Assembly (NCBI GenBank): GCA_019155185.1
Contig: CM032815.1
Span: forward strand, 8,689,001-8,753,000
DNA length: 64,000 nucleotides
Origin: Beaufortia kweichowensis
Taxonomy: Eukaryota > Chordata > Actinopteri > Cypriniformes > Gastromyzontidae
Direction: 5' to 3'
Part shown: one piece after another, positions 1-21,781 of the stretch
Numbering within the stretch: the stretch's first letter is position 1
Layout of the letters: the number at the start of each line of letters is the position of its first letter
The notes under the pieces: model-generated
What the model was told of the DNA's origin: nothing
Database searches by the model: none
The model's input: the letters and a program-made list of their open reading frames with translations, nothing else
Made by a program: the position numbers and the translations under genes

Positions 1-1158
1 ATTTTAATTCTGTAGTTATAAAATATTTGCTTGGTTATGTGTAAAAGCTCATTTGAATTTTGTCCTTTATCATTAGATGTTGTTGTAGTGCCTTGAGAGC
101 TGAAACTTGTCTGTGAAGACATTGATTTATTGGGCAGATATGCCGATTTCTTGGAGTTTTGGACACAGCCATTACTGTAAACAGACCACAGGAGAAAATC
201 ATCATGGGAGTTTAATCTTCGTGCCAAAACTCCCAGTATCCCAGAATGCACTGGGGTCTTATAGTCACATATCTCAGAGAGCTTAAGACACACCTGCAGG
301 TCTCTTTAATCTGCAGCCAAACGTGCCAGCGTGAGATTTCATACTGAGAAAAGAGAAGTTTACTCCTCTGTGAACTCTTGACGACACATTAGGGTGTAAA
401 TCTACAAAACGACATTCCAAAGTTTTAAAATTCTCGCTCAAAAATAATCATTTATTCATTATCAGATTTCTTTTAAGGTCGATTCATCATTTAAGGTTGT
501 TTCATAACAAAGGCGACTCAAACTAAGTATATCGTTTTCTACTCTTTTTTTGTCCAATCTCTTGTTGATTTTTGGTCTGAAATTGATGTAATTATTGCTG
601 GGAAAAGATAAAGGTGAAATCTTTTGTTCTTTGTGTGAAATGTTGGTAGGAAGACGTTGTTCTACGTCTCTTTACTCAGGCCTGCTGTGCTCTATTTGGC
701 TCTTTTGAAAGAGGAAAATAAAGAGAAAAGTGAGGCAGGAGTTTGGGCTGTACAGACCCTTCTGCTGACCAACTGTGCTGTCAGTGGGTGCTTGTAATCT
801 CTATTGTGTCTCTCCGAGGTCGTCACAGGACAATTAAATCCCTCCGCTGAAGTCCTGCAGCTCTTTCAGGCTGATGAAACAGGGTTTAAACTGAACTCTC
901 TCAGTCCTGTATAGAATTCAAATCAAATAAAGTCACTGGATCATGTGAGGAAATACATATATACAATACATGTATGATACTGACTGGTCAATACAGATCT
1001 CATCTATATGACACCTGCACTATTCACTGTGTATATCACAGCACACACAACACACACAAAGACCAACTGTTAACATCATAAACTGTTATCAGTTTACATG
1101 TCGATTACTAGCACAAGGACTGCTCCTAAAAATGGGTTTAATATAAGAATGTTTTAAT

Positions 1159-1328
1159 TGTGACACTGCCTGTGAAAACCCAGCAAAAGTCGTTTTTTGT
1201 GATTTACTGTTTTCTACATAAAATCATCAAAATAATGTAAAAAACATTCTGTTAAAATAGGTGAAATCAAACTTTGATGCTTGTTTAGATGTTTAGATTT
1301 TAGCCTGATTTTCACAGACAGGGTCACA
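1159..1328. repeat. Short MITE-like element with terminal inverted repeats
   Basis: The left end reads TGTGACACTGCCTGTGAAAA. The right end is its near-perfect reverse complement, ending in a block that reads TGTGACCCTGTCTGTGAAAA on the other strand. The element is about 170 bp with no coding capacity. A diverged partial copy is at 62653-62800, sharing the internal ACATAAAATCATC and AACATTCTGT blocks. This is a non-autonomous DNA-transposon pattern; I did not assign a superfamily. Confidence 0.75.
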
Positions 1329-1409
1329 TTTATGTTCTTAAATATTTTATAAACACTAAACTTTTGTCTTTTGCGCTCTGGAAGCTTCTGTCACCAAAAC
1401 TAGCAATAG

Positions 1410-1432
1410 ATTCATTCATTCATTCATTCATT
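1410..1432. repeat. ATTC tetranucleotide microsatellite
   Basis: About five to six tandem ATTC units, read directly from the sequence. No functional meaning is inferred. Confidence 0.85.
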
Positions 1433-4079
1433 TAATACAGATGACTGTAGATTTCTGGAGGACTGTAAGAGCTCTGATGTTCTGTCATGAAGCTCAATGC
1501 TGTCATCTAGTGACAAAAGTGAGAACAGCAGTCCATGTACACCAGCCGAAAGACCTCAGCACAAAATTCTCTAGTTAAAAAAACTCATAAAAAATTAATT
1601 AGTTGACACAACTGAATATGTCCCTAAATTTAGAGAACTTTAACTGGACCTAAAAAAATGAAATTTTTGACTTTTTTGACTGGGTATATCTTTTAAGCTT
1701 GTGTGAGGAGCACATTAGCACGAATAACCACAACACATTACAACAAATAATAATTACGAATATACAATTGTTTTTAAATGATATACATCTTTTCACACCT
1801 GTTGTTCTCCTGTGAAAAATGTGAAAATGCTCCTGTAAAAATGTCTATGCGAGAGACTTACAGAAATACAGAGCAGATGTAATGCTGTTATAATGAAAGG
1901 AAAGACTTAAAGTAGGTGGAATTTAGTTAATCAGATTTTAAATGATTAGAATGACAGTATATTATCTAAACACTGATCATGTTTAATAAATGTAATCCGT
2001 TTTCTGAAACACCAGGGACAAAAATGTATTTATAAGAAATTGAAGGGACAGATTTATACTTCTGTACTTCAGATAATAAAGCTTGGAATTCATAGATTAC
2101 ATTACTGTTGTAGTCAAATATTTTTCACAATCTTCGATAAGAAAGAATTATCAGCTCTTTCTCAGCTCACACGCGCCTCCTGCTGGATGAAAACAGTCTC
2201 ACAGGACAGCAGTCCTTTATGTTGATGTGTCAGAAAGATGATGACAAACATCATTCAGTGTTTATCACTCTTGATGAAGGATTCACTCCTTCCAGATATG
2301 ACTACTGTTATGTTGAAATGACAAACATAAAGGAAAGCAAAAGTTTAAAACTGGAAAATCTATTGAATGTATTAAAATAACAGTCCAATTTACAAACTTA
2401 GACAATTATCTTAGTTAGTTTGTTAATGTATACAGCAATAATCGCAGGCATTATATGTTGTTTTCTTTCATTTGTTATATTTACATGTCTTTACAGCTCG
2501 ATTCTAGATTCCATAAAGTCTGTTTTTTATTTTAAAATTAAATGATTATTTTTTCAGTCTTGTGTCATTTCAAGCCTGTATGATTTTTCTTTTTCGGCAG
2601 AACAAAAATAAAGATATTTTAAATCTTTAAATCTAATGTTTGTAACCAAACAAAACTGACTTTGATTGACTTCCATTGTGTGAACACAAAACCACTGAGA
2701 CATTTCTCAAAATATCTTATTTTGTGTTACACATATACAGTTTTGAAACAATATGAAAGTAAATAAATGATGAAAGATTTTTATTTTTGTAAAACTATGC
2801 CCAAAAATGTAAAAATGCCTTTATGTAAAATTGGCTTATATAAACTAAATATTCTGAATATAAAAGGTGCTTAAAAAACAGCAGTAAGCACATTATCTCT
2901 AATCCTTTTTTATGGCAAATGGCTGTGAGAGTGTTGTGGCCACACATGGCCAGGTGACCCAGGTGTGATGCTCACTTAGTTCTGTGCTTTCTTTTATACT
3001 CATACACGTATTTATTTTAAACAATATCACAAGTATGTTTCAAGTGGGTGTTAAAATACAATACAATAAATACTGTCTTTATATCAGGCAACAAAAAACA
3101 AGTTATTAGTTTTAGTATGGATGTTGTAGGCATTGCAATTTTCATGCTCTGTTTTCTATAAATTAGTGCGTAGTTGTCATATGAGACACCATTTTGGTCT
3201 TAACATTTTTGCAAAATATGTAGTTATGCTTTTCCCATGACAGAATATTTACAGACGCTTAAAATAACCACAGAATTAAGTTTATTTGCAAATGATACTT
3301 GGTTTTATTATTATTTTTTATTATTATATAAGCATGGAATGATAGTCAGACAAACAAATTGTTTTACCAAATTTGATCACCTAATACAAAATTGATCACC
3401 TAGCTTCCTTCAGCTTTTAAAATGTAATTTTTCTTGATTTTAGACATGGATATTTCATCATTATTACCCACAATAAAAAGTGCATTAGAAGTTTCCTTTA
3501 TCTAGTAAATTTGTAATTTGTGAATCATCCACAGGAGGGCAGCAATGAACTTGGTTTTAGCACTGTTTGTGAGTGATCTGATTCCTTTTATCTGAAAAAA
3601 TCTCGGCATAATCAAGAATTACAGCTACATTAAATTGTTCATGTTAAGGAAACACACAGCATATCTGAAATATGTGTCATGCACAACTAAATGTGTAAAC
3701 ATAACTGCACATCTTCCGCAGGACTTTTATTACAATCATAAGAACAGCATGTGAGGAATTAACAACTGAACTGAAGCTTTGCCATAATACAGCAGCCTGT
3801 GCAAAAGACATAGTTAATCATTATAGACCATAGCAAGTAATTGGAAAGTTTGTCCTAAATGATTTTACCAACACAAATAAATATTTAATTCGAGAATAAA
3901 CGCTGTATGATGTAATTAAAAAACGTATAAATCATTACATATGCACTCCCGTTTACCTTTTTAAATATAAATATATTAGTGAGTTATATAGTTTAAATGT
4001 TTTCAGTGTGGTTAACAACCCATGTATTTTCATGTAAAATAGCTTGTACATTATTTTATTGTGATTTACTATACATCAG

Positions 4080-4300
4080 GTATGTTTGACTTCATTCGGC
4101 GCTGCGCAGATCGTGCGGCGTATGACCGCGAGAGCGATTCAAAGCACGTGGAGCATTGTGCTCTCGCGGTACTTCAATGTCATACGCTACTCAATCTGCG
4201 CAGCTCAGCATGCGGGGACGTAAATATACTTGCTTTACTGCGCATACTCGGCCACGCCTCCTTAAAGGGAGTTGCGGCGGCTTCAGCGCGAGCCTGTCAG
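4080..4300 (+). promoter_or_regulatory. tbc1d10a: CpG-rich promoter region of tbc1d10a
   Basis: In an AT-rich background this 220 bp block is dense in CpG. It contains a CACGTG E-box (4145-4150), two half-sites of the CGCGAGA type in opposite orientation, and a CTGCGCATAC element resembling half an NRF1 site. There is no TATA box. It lies about 600-800 bp upstream of the first coding ATG at 4890, which fits a CpG promoter with a 5' UTR. The exact start site cannot be read from the sequence. Confidence 0.55.
4101..4204. repeat. 104-bp interrupted inverted repeat inside the promoter
   Basis: Three blocks of the left arm recur in inverted order in the right arm: GCTGCGCAGAT, GCGTATGAC and CGCGAGAGC (right-arm forms GCTCTCGCG, GTCATACGC, ATCTGCGCAGC). 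The blocks are separated by unmatched spacers, and the loop contains CACGTG. It could be a decayed MITE domesticated as promoter sequence or a regulatory palindrome. No flanking duplication was seen. Confidence 0.7.
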
Positions 4301-4889
4301 TGTGTAACAAACAAACAATCACGATATTATATGAGAAAGATAACAAAAGTCAAGTTGTAAAAAGTCTATCAGCGGTGGCTTTGAAACGCAGTGAGTCTGA
4401 ATTGTATTCGTTTCTTGTGAGAGTTTAAGTTGTATAACTGGATTTGATTTCGGGTTAGCCTGTTAGCTCATAACAGAATTTGGCAAAAACAACGTTAACA
4501 ACGTAATAAGGCAGGTTATCTTTCGTTTCTGCCACAATAAATCACAAAAACTTGAGCTGAAGGTCTGATATTACCTCATGGAGAGTCGTAGTTATGCTTT
4601 GCTAAGCTAATGTAATGCATTCAGTCTTAATAACATGTCTTTACTACGAAGTTGACACATGTAACTGGTGAGTAGTAATGATGACTTGTCAGTGTCAGGT
4701 AAACGTCGGGTTGAGTTCGGTTTAACGTGTCTATCATCAGATATGGCGTATCGTTAGTGTGACCGGAGGCTGTGACTCAAATCTCAGTCTGTTGATAGTT
4801 TAAAGCGGTTGACAGGAGGAAATCTGTGTCTTTATCTTTGCTTGAGCCACAAGCAGGCTAATATATTGGGCTTAGAGCTCATATTTAGA

Positions 4890-13192
<8,303 letters not shown>

Positions 13193-15230
13193 ACCTTCTA
13201 ATGATTCACATACCGGACGTTTACTAACTGACCTGTTGAAGAAGGTCTTGCGTTAGGATCGTCCCATCTCTCCAGTCTCAGGATGTTTTACGATGTGAAA
13301 GGACCAAATACCAATTCTGAAATTACTCGTGGGAGCAATTTGACAAAGGTTTGCATGATGTGTGCATGTGTGTGCATGTGATTGAAAATGAAATGAAGGT
13401 TGAATAGACAAAACCGACAGATTTTGAAATGGTGCATATATTAAGATCGTTCATGTGGCCCAAGTTTAAAGTCTAAATATCAGTGTGTGAGAAAGATTTA
13501 GTTCTGGTGCAACACCTGAACTAACAATTATAATGATTCTCATGCTGTTTAAACTAGATTCATGATTCCTTCTAATGATTTATACAGTGAAATGGATTTC
13601 CTTCATTTTCTACTGAAGACTTATATTGTCTGATCTTGTTCTTCGCTGGAATAATTCACCCACAAATGAAAAAACTGAACGTTGTTCTCTCTCTGTATTT
13701 TTGTCTTTTGTGAAACGGAAAAGAAGAATGTCGAGCTGTATCATAATTAGATCAGATTCTGCCTAAGAACTCCTTTTCGTTTTACAAAAGGAAGAAATTC
13801 ACATGTTTCTTTTTATTTGTTGAACAATTTCCAAGTGTTTAAGTTATTTTTCAATCACTTTTAGATGAGTGGATGTTGAATGGCAGTGAATCTGTAGTCT
13901 TATGTTGTCAATGGGATTGCAATCACTCTCTTGACCAGTAAGGGGCGCTATAGAGCTGTTTATCACAGACGCAAACAGAAATCACTGACCAATACATTAC
14001 ATGACTATCGATTCCTGTTCAGTTTTATTTTACAGGTTCATGATGTCTGATATCAGTTTTTTATTTCTTAATAACACTATATGCAATGCATGTTTTCACT
14101 ATTTTTTGAAAAGGCTATAAATTAAACAAGCATTGAAATCAATTTTATTTATAGTCTATGTCAAAATTGTCAGTGAAGGTAGGCCTGTGTATCACACTCT
14201 CTTTTTGATAAACACCCTCCTTCATAAATATTATGTACATTTAATGTGTATGTTTGAGTTATTATCATGTGGGAGTTAGTTATGTGTATGTGCGATGAAT
14301 ACCTATTCATGATTCTCACCTTCAGTTTTTGACCAACTTATTTCTTTGCACATTTCTTTGACATTTCCAGTTTAGTAAAACTGAAGGGATGCTGTTGGGT
14401 AAAATCCTCAGACTTTTTTAGGGTGAAGAAAAATGTTATATTTTTATACATCTGTAGATGTATTTTCTATGTAAATAGAATAGCCAAGATGATTTTAACA
14501 CTAAAACAGTTTTATGATTTTTCTCTTGCTAAACATCTTTTTAAGTAAAGATATTATGCAGATAAGTGTATTTATGAACACATATGGTTAGACTTTGTGT
14601 ATGCAAACGACCACAAGTTGGGTGAGGTTATACATGATTTGCTTTTTCCTTCGTAATAGGGGATTTTGGGAGGATGTGATAATTCTGTAAGCTAGCAGTT
14701 TTGTCTGCCCAGTGTTTTTCAGCTCATATCAGATGTTAACCCAATTACCATCTGACATCATCTTTTACTTGCCTAATATTTTGCTATAAAGAACCATAGA
14801 AATGAGTAAAATGCTATTTTAAACAATTTGATTAAATTTATTTAAAATATGTGAGTTTTACTTTTTTAAATTAGGATCTATAAAATAAAGCATTATTTAA
14901 TTAAAATATTGCATGTATTGTATATTCAATCCTGAAGCAGTGCTGTAATAAATCTTTATTGTATGTTTATAATCTTTTTTGGGAGAATAAAAATGTCTGT
15001 CAGTTGATTTATTTTAATACGATCTATGTGCCAAAACATCAATGTTATTTTCATAGGAACTGAAGTTATTTTATTTTTAGTTTTGTCTGTCTTTTCACAC
15101 TTTAAATGCCAGCATCCTATATGCAATTATTCTCCTGTATTACATTCTTAAGCAAAAAACACTGAAAAATGTTTTTCATGATTAAATTTAATATTTTTAT
15201 TTGTGCTTCTCTGTCTCATGAATGATTCTT
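13193..15230 (+). other. Probable 3' UTR and downstream flank of tbc1d10a
   Basis: AT-rich and without coding potential after the stop at 13190-13192. Several AATAAA-type hexamers between about 14880 and 15000 could end the transcript, but none stands out. A fragment of an Angel-like MITE (AATTCACCCACAAATG and a TTTTGTGAAACGGAAAAGAA block) is at about 13660-13735. Confidence 0.4.
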
Positions 15231-15234
15231 TGCC

Positions 15235-15500
15235 GCTGTCATTACTCAGTCAGGCCGGGTCCGGAGGGAATAAAGGGAGGAGAGAGATTGAATGTAGGAT
15301 GAGGAGAGGTGAATGAGGGCACTGTGGTCCCGGCGTGTGGACCGGACACCTGCTTCAGTTTAGCGCAGAGATTTGCATGTCAAAGGTTCTGGCGTGCTCC
15401 TCTCTCCTCATCACTACCCAAACTTTCTCAAAACCCCCTCACATCCCCACCTCACTCCTCCTGCCAGCGGATGTACTGAAGTCATCCCACCCTGGATACT
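15235..15500. promoter_or_regulatory. GC-richer non-coding block, candidate enhancer
   Basis: This block is noticeably richer in GC than the kilobases around it and has no good reading frame. It contains ATTTGCATGTCAAAGG at 15371-15386, an octamer (POU) site two bases from an HMG-box-type CAAAGG. Being 12 kb upstream of aplnr it could be a distal element of that gene. This rests on base composition and one motif only. Confidence 0.25.
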
Positions 15501-15756
15501 GACAAGTGTCTTAGTCAAAGCACAAAATTAACTTAATTATGTGAAGAATGTGAATTATTTTTCTTAGATTTCTAAGATTTTTTCTACGTATGTACTGTCT
15601 AGGTCACAAATAAAACATTTATTAACAGCATAAACATAAGACATAAAACTAGGGTTTTTACATACATAGCGTCTTCCACGAACACCTGACATCATAAAAA
15701 AACTTTTCTTTCCTCTACAGGTACTTATCTAGCACTGCAAAACATTGTAAACTTAT

Positions 15757-15808
15757 ATTTGTAAGTCGCTTTGGATAACAGCATCAGCTAAATGCCTAAA
15801 TGTAAATG
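15757..15808 (+). repeat. SINE tail fragment
   Basis: Reads GTCGCTTTGGATAACAGCAT, then CAGCTAAATGCCTAAATGTA, the characteristic 3' tail of tRNA-derived fish SINEs. The tRNA-like head is absent. Confidence 0.6.
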
Positions 15809-15879
15809 TATCTGGTTTTTGTCTTAAGAAAATGTGTTTTTTTTCTATGCAAACTGGCTAATTCACTGTTGTATTTACT

Positions 15880-16190
15880 ACAGTAAATAAAGTATTTTTC
15901 AACTTTAAAAAGCCATAAAAATGATAGTATCTAATAGTATTTATTAGTTTACACCACAGTTTACTACAATTTTCCTAAGTTTACCATAGTAAGTATTAAA
16001 GTATGCTACAATTTTTCAACAACAGTTGTTTATACTTAATACTACATATTTGTTATAATAAACTACAGTTTACTACAATTTCCTACAGTTTTTCACAATA
16101 AGTATACTCCAGTTAATCAATTCACTTAATTTATACATTAGCAAAGTGTAGTAATTACTATAATTTACTACAGTAAATATTATGGTATTC
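15880..16190. repeat. ACTACAGT/TTTACTACA-rich dispersed repeat
   Basis: Motifs such as TTTACTACAGTAAAT, CAGTTTACTACAATTT and TACCATAGTAAGTATTAAAG recur many times in both orientations over 300 bp. A similar stretch is at 47690-47800 (TACCATACTTTATTATATAC). The pattern suggests a palindromic fish repeat; boundaries are not clear. Confidence 0.5.
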
Positions 16191-19100
16191 GGGTGTATAG
16201 TAACACCTAGTTAAATAAACTTAAGAATTTAAGTTTAGTCTACATGAGCACAAAGTTAAATGAACTTATTATTAAGTACTTAAAGACCAATCAGTGGTTC
16301 ACTCAACCCCTTATTTCTCTTTCAACATGTAGTTTTTAGTGAATGTTTATATACGATTTGGCACAACTTCAACAACTGAAGTTAAAAAAACTCAAAAAAG
16401 CTTTGCAGCTGATTGACACATAACATGAGGACCAGCAACAGGACCTTCCTTTGGCCATCATCCTGGGGTTCGACTCTGTTGAACGCAGTGGGGAAAGCTC
16501 ATAAAACATAGAGAAGGAAACACCGAGATTATTTACTGCAGCTGAAGACCAGAATGCTCTATCCTGCATGAGGTGTAGCGGAAGACAAATCGTACCATTT
16601 CTCATTTCTTCCTCCTTTTGTAAGCTTTTACATTTCTGGTTCTCCTCGTCTTGTCCCGTTAGTGACACTCATTTCCTGTGTTGCTTATGGTAATTTTGGA
16701 AGAAACCACCTTGTCATCTTAAGAAACGGTTTAGTAAAAAAAATCTGTCTTTATATCACATCAAGATCATTTCAAACTAATTTCAAATATTTTCAAAGTG
16801 TGCTATAAAATCATATAGGTTTAATACTGAATATGAGCAAATAAATATTGATAGATTTTCTACATTTGAAGGTGAATTTATACTGTAATTGTATCCTGAA
16901 GAATACTGTAGTTTTAGTACAGTATCCGGACAGCATAAAATCCGAGACAGGTGAGCCAGACATCAGCCCAGACAAGCGGCGACTGTACGCCACATACTAA
17001 AACAACTGTGACGACTGTGATTTACATGTGTGTCACAGTATACCATTCAGCTAAAGTGTACATATCTGTGTTTTGTATGTTTGTATTTTGCATGTTATTC
17101 CACATAATCCCACTATAGACACATGGAAAGGCGTCTATGGGATAAAACCAGCAGTAATGAGATTATAGAGTTGTCTGAACCGCTTTAGTGACAGAGGTCT
17201 TTGACCTGTAAGGAACCCCACCTCCCCCAAAGATATTCATGGCTGTACCCTGCAGCCTTGAGACATCTCCCACGCACATAACTTCGATAAACAATGATTA
17301 ATAGCTTAAAACTCTTGTCTTTCTTTATTAAGATTATAAAACACGTGTCAAATATGCAAGATCGGGGTTTATGAGAAAAACTCCATATGGGAAGTAGACA
17401 TGATATAACAGGAATATCCTGCAGCGTGTCATGCAGCGGGTCATCTAAAAGCACAAACAATCGTTTTTCTAATTATTTTTGTTTATGTTTATTAGTTTAT
17501 ATAATTTCCTATTCATTAAAACATTAAGATGCACATGACTGAACTATTTAAATGAACTGCAAAGAGCTTGGGGGTGATTAAAAATGGCAAAAGACATAAA
17601 AGTAACTGGTTATAGCATTCAAAAACAAAACAAAAATATTTTTTAAAACACACCAAAATATATACTTTTATGGCAGTTTCCATTGTGACAACTTACCCCA
17701 TTAAATATTTACTGCAGTAATCAAAATACATTTCTACCTAAAATGTAAAAATTGTGATATATTTGTGTCATGTGTTTGCAATGACATAATGCTTGACAAC
17801 AAACTTTCTTATCTACTAAACAAAAGTAAAAATGAATTTATAGGAGTTGAAACCGTCGAATAGAATTGGCTTATTTATATTTGTATCAATACACACTTCA
17901 TCTCTAAACTAGGTCAAAAACAGATCCAGTTCCCCTGAAACAGATCAAATTTGGCACTGTGGAAAACATCCTATGGAGACAAAACCATTAAATTATTATG
18001 ACAAACAAAACCACGATGTGTACAGTCACACGCCCAAAGATGTCCGTGTGAAGCCGTAAACAATAAACAGAGCACCGAGGTCAACTGTGAAAGGTTGTTG
18101 ATCACCAAGTCATCCTGCACCAGGAGTAAACAGCCGAATTCCTCTTCCTGTCTTCTGTGCACAGTAAAAGCATCTGTTTGACATCTGACCCTGACCCGAC
18201 AGAACCAACATCCTGACCCACACGCGCTCAACAGACTACTGCACTTTTCCATGCCGCTGACCAGCGTGCATATCTGAATCGATAAATGCACTGTAACACA
18301 CAAACCCAGTGTAGTGCATAAAGAGAAGTGATGCCGGTGCTCTGACTGTAATTCTTCTTTACCACGAAGGAAGACATATCAGTGAGATAAGAATTTTCTT
18401 ATCCAAAATAAAACATTAGCTTTGTATGATCATAGTTTTAGGACGTATCCGATCTCCATGAATTTGGAAAATGTCTTTCATAGCTCAGGAGATTTAATAC
18501 TTCTAGAGTTCTTAGTTGTCTATCAGATGTTTATCCTAAAATTGCTTAGGTGTAATAAAAATAGAAATATAAACGAATGAAACAATTGTTAAATGTGTTA
18601 ACAGTACAGAGCTGTAAAATTATCTTAGATTATATGTGTAAAATAATCTGAATTTGGGTACATTTAATGAGAAATGTTTATATGTTTAATGAGTTTATAT
18701 TGAAATCTTTCAAAATATTGACTTTTGACTGTAGACTTGACAAATCTGAGCTTAGTTTGGGACATTGGTGAGATTTCTTCTTGAAAGCTATTTTCTCAGG
18801 ATGCGCGAAAGTTTCCATTTTGCTCTCCATTTATTCTCACTGGTCTAGGATTAATAATATATAATTAATATTCTTCTTCATTTCTAATTGAAGAATATAT
18901 TCCCAATTTTAGTTACAATACTCTTTGTATCTTCTGCTAAAGGAGATTTCTACAAGACTCTTTCCTTCCATTCCTGCATGTTAGAAGAGTGTGTTTGGGG
19001 TTTATTTGAGGAATGTTTTTTCACCTTAATCTCTATTTGATCTGGACTGTCTTCCTGCCATTGTTGCTTCACGTCTCCACTGTCTCCTATCTTCCCGTCC

Positions 19101-19890
19101 CCGAAACCTTCTCCTTAGTGAGGAAACCATGGCTGTAGATACAGGATACACACATACACTCATCAGTGAGGGTACATGGGGCAAGACGTGGTGTAAAGGT
19201 ATAATGAAAGACATGAGAAAGCTAAGAAACCCATTCACACGCAGGCAATGAAGATTATATCATCTAGAGGAGGACATGGGTGAGTCCATGATAACAGTTT
19301 CCTGCGAGCAGCTCCCGTACGATACGACTGGATCTCTCTGAACTCATTCTGGAGTCCTTACAGTTTTTCTGATCATATTAAGGATCACATAAGAAGATTG
19401 ATGCTAATAATAAAAATTCTGTTATTGTTTAGTGGCCTTCATGTCATTCCAAATGTCATTGCTTAGAGGTTGATCTTTCATAACAATAGAGATTTGATGA
19501 GCTTTGTCTCAGATGTTTCTCCTAAAATTACTTTGGAGAAAATGGACAGAATTCTTGCAATACATTAGTAGTATGACGTATGAAATGTGATTAAATATAC
19601 AATAGATTTATACATTAATATTAAATAAAAAAAATGGCAAATCTGGACTCGTTTTGAGGCATTTTTAATGAAGATTTCTGGATCTTTTTTGCAGAACAAA
19701 TGTTAGAGACATTAGGAGACTTCCACAAAAGTTTCCATTGAGACACATGACTGTCTAAATAATTAAATATTAAAAAGATTGTATGTGAGATTTTCCTTTC
19801 TTATAGTAAATATTAAATATGCGCCATATTCTGTGTTTAAAGTCAAATATGAAAACATATATGAAAATATAGAAACAGCCCCTGGTTACT

Positions 19891-20130
19891 ATCCCAGCTA
19901 ACAAAGTTATGTTCCAACAACGTTTTATTATTATTATTTATTATTTTGTTTAAGCACAAATAACATCACAGAAATGTTTCAAGAATGTTCTAAGAACGTT
20001 TTCTCTCAACATTATGAGAACAGTAATAATGTTCCAAAAACATTGCTTTAAAAACATTTTGTACTAACATTTACATACATTTTAAATAACAGAAGTGAAT
20101 GTTGTGGGAATGTTCCCTATTAGCTGGGAT
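19891..20130. mobile_element. 240-bp MITE with ATCCCAGCTA ends
   Basis: The element begins ATCCCAGCTAACAAAG with TTATGTTCCAACAACGTT, and ends AATGTTCCCTATTAGCTGGGAT. The outer ten bases are an exact inverted repeat and the inner parts are rich in AACGTTC/AATGTTCC motifs in both orientations. It is non-coding. The family is common in fish, but I did not assign a superfamily. Confidence 0.75.
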
Positions 20131-20358
20131 TGTATGGACAAGATTTTCATCAATAACCCTTACATTTCTCATTTAGTGTTCTACAGAATTTTTTTTAAAT
20201 GAAAGAACATCAGCGCAGGTTGAACTATTTCTTAGCAACACAATTTTTGTTATTGTTTTGAAAATGAAAAGCCCTGTACTCTTCATGTGCCTCCAGTGTG
20301 TGGAAGTGAACAATGAGTCAGTGATGTCATACATCTGTGTGTCAGATTCAGAGGTTGA

Positions 20359-20360
<2 letters not shown>

Positions 20361-20400
<40 letters not shown>
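20361..20400. repeat. GT dinucleotide microsatellite
   Basis: About 20 uninterrupted GT units. It generates Val-Cys and Thr-His pseudo-peptides in overlapping frames, which are not genes. Confidence 0.95.
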
Positions 20401-20402
<2 letters not shown>

Positions 20403-21290
20403 TGACAGTGAGTAGGATGGATGAGTCGACTCTGATGTTGTGCACAATGGCTAGCCACTTAAGTGCACATTTTGGTATAGATTGATTACAAAACCATATG
20501 GCAAACAAGAGCTCTGATTATTCTGCACAATGGTTTATTGTGTTCCAGCTGCTGTGAGACCCACCTTCATTACACAAACTATACGTGGCATATGTGTGTA
20601 TGGCATATGCACATAGGCTATGATTTGTATCGGACTGGATGGACACCGGAAATAATTGAATCATCTGCTTTATTTTTCTCTCATTTCCTAAGGAGTATTT
20701 ACTGGTACAGGAAAAGCAATAATCTGAAGACTCGCTGATCTGGTTTGTCAAACACGACTGTCTTCATGTCTCAGTGGACCGACACAGATGGAAGTCACAT
20801 CCTGGCAGGCAGACGCTTTCCTGTGATATCCCATAAGTCACTGTGTCTGTATCCCTCCCTGACTGGCACCATAACCTGCTCTGGTCAGATTTATTCTCTT
20901 AGTGTCTTGGGAGCCATTGTGATGTGCCATGTCTAAATGAAGTTAACCGGGGTGGAAACCTTTGCTTCTGTTTCTTTTTTGCATCTGTGTATCAAACAGT
21001 GTTTCTGTATTTTCTGTTTGATTCATTGTGTCAGATAACAGCAGGATAGTGTGAAATTATAAGTATATCAATTCCAAATCTTCAGTGACAATAATAATTA
21101 GGTAACCACATATTTAAAACTGAGAGTAATAGCTTAGGTCATTGAAACCCATACATTACCATTTACCTGGTTTGGGGTGGGTGTGGGGGGATTAGGGTGT
21201 TTCCCCTTAATATCTATGGTAATTCTGATCTAAAACTCTGAGTGTAATGTGGGAAATAGCATTGGAAAGAAAATAGAAAGTTAACAGTAG

Positions 21291-21781
21291 GGCAATTCCA
21301 GCATTATTATATGAATGTGACATTTTCAGTCAAAACTTGAAATATAAATTCTCACAGAATGTATTTTTTACCAATTGAACCATCTTTTTATGTTTGACTA
21401 AATCCCTGTTGAGAGAGTCCAGACATCTATCGGTCTATGCACAGGTTATCTATTTTTAAAAATGAAAATATACATGAGTTAGAATTAAAAAAAATTTATT
21501 AAATAAATTAAAATGCACAAACCAGAAGCAAAAATGGAGAAGAGATGACCTTTTCAAAGAACATAAAATAGTTATTTTAGTTTAATTTTTTTATACATCC
21601 ATTTATGAGGAATATGAACTGTTATGGATGTGACAATTCTGAAAACAGCACTTCACATGACTATAAAAAATCATTCTTTAAACAAAAAAATGCTATAAAA
21701 ACTTTAAGAGAGACCTCACATTGACATCCGAGTTATCAGTATGAACATCTTTTTATGGTTAAACGTTGAATGGAATTGTCC
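21291..21781. mobile_element. 490-bp MITE-like element with GGCAATTCCA ends
   Basis: The left end GGGCAATTCCAGCATTA and the right end (reverse complement GGACAATTCCATTCAACG) form an imperfect inverted repeat. The interior (GTCAAAACTTGAAATATAAA, then CCCTGTTGAGAGAGTCCAGA) is shared with fragments at 36341-36430 and 49419-49580. This gives three copies of one family in the window. Confidence 0.6.

Larger units (their letters stand above)
1..4060. other. Gene-free left flank with small repeats
   Basis: No reading frame here resembles a known protein and I could not chain convincing exons. The stretch is AT-rich. It contains a short transposon-like element (1159-1328) and an ATTC simple repeat (1410-1432), listed separately. 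It may be intergenic or the far 3' region of a gene outside the window; the sequence does not say which. Confidence 0.6.
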
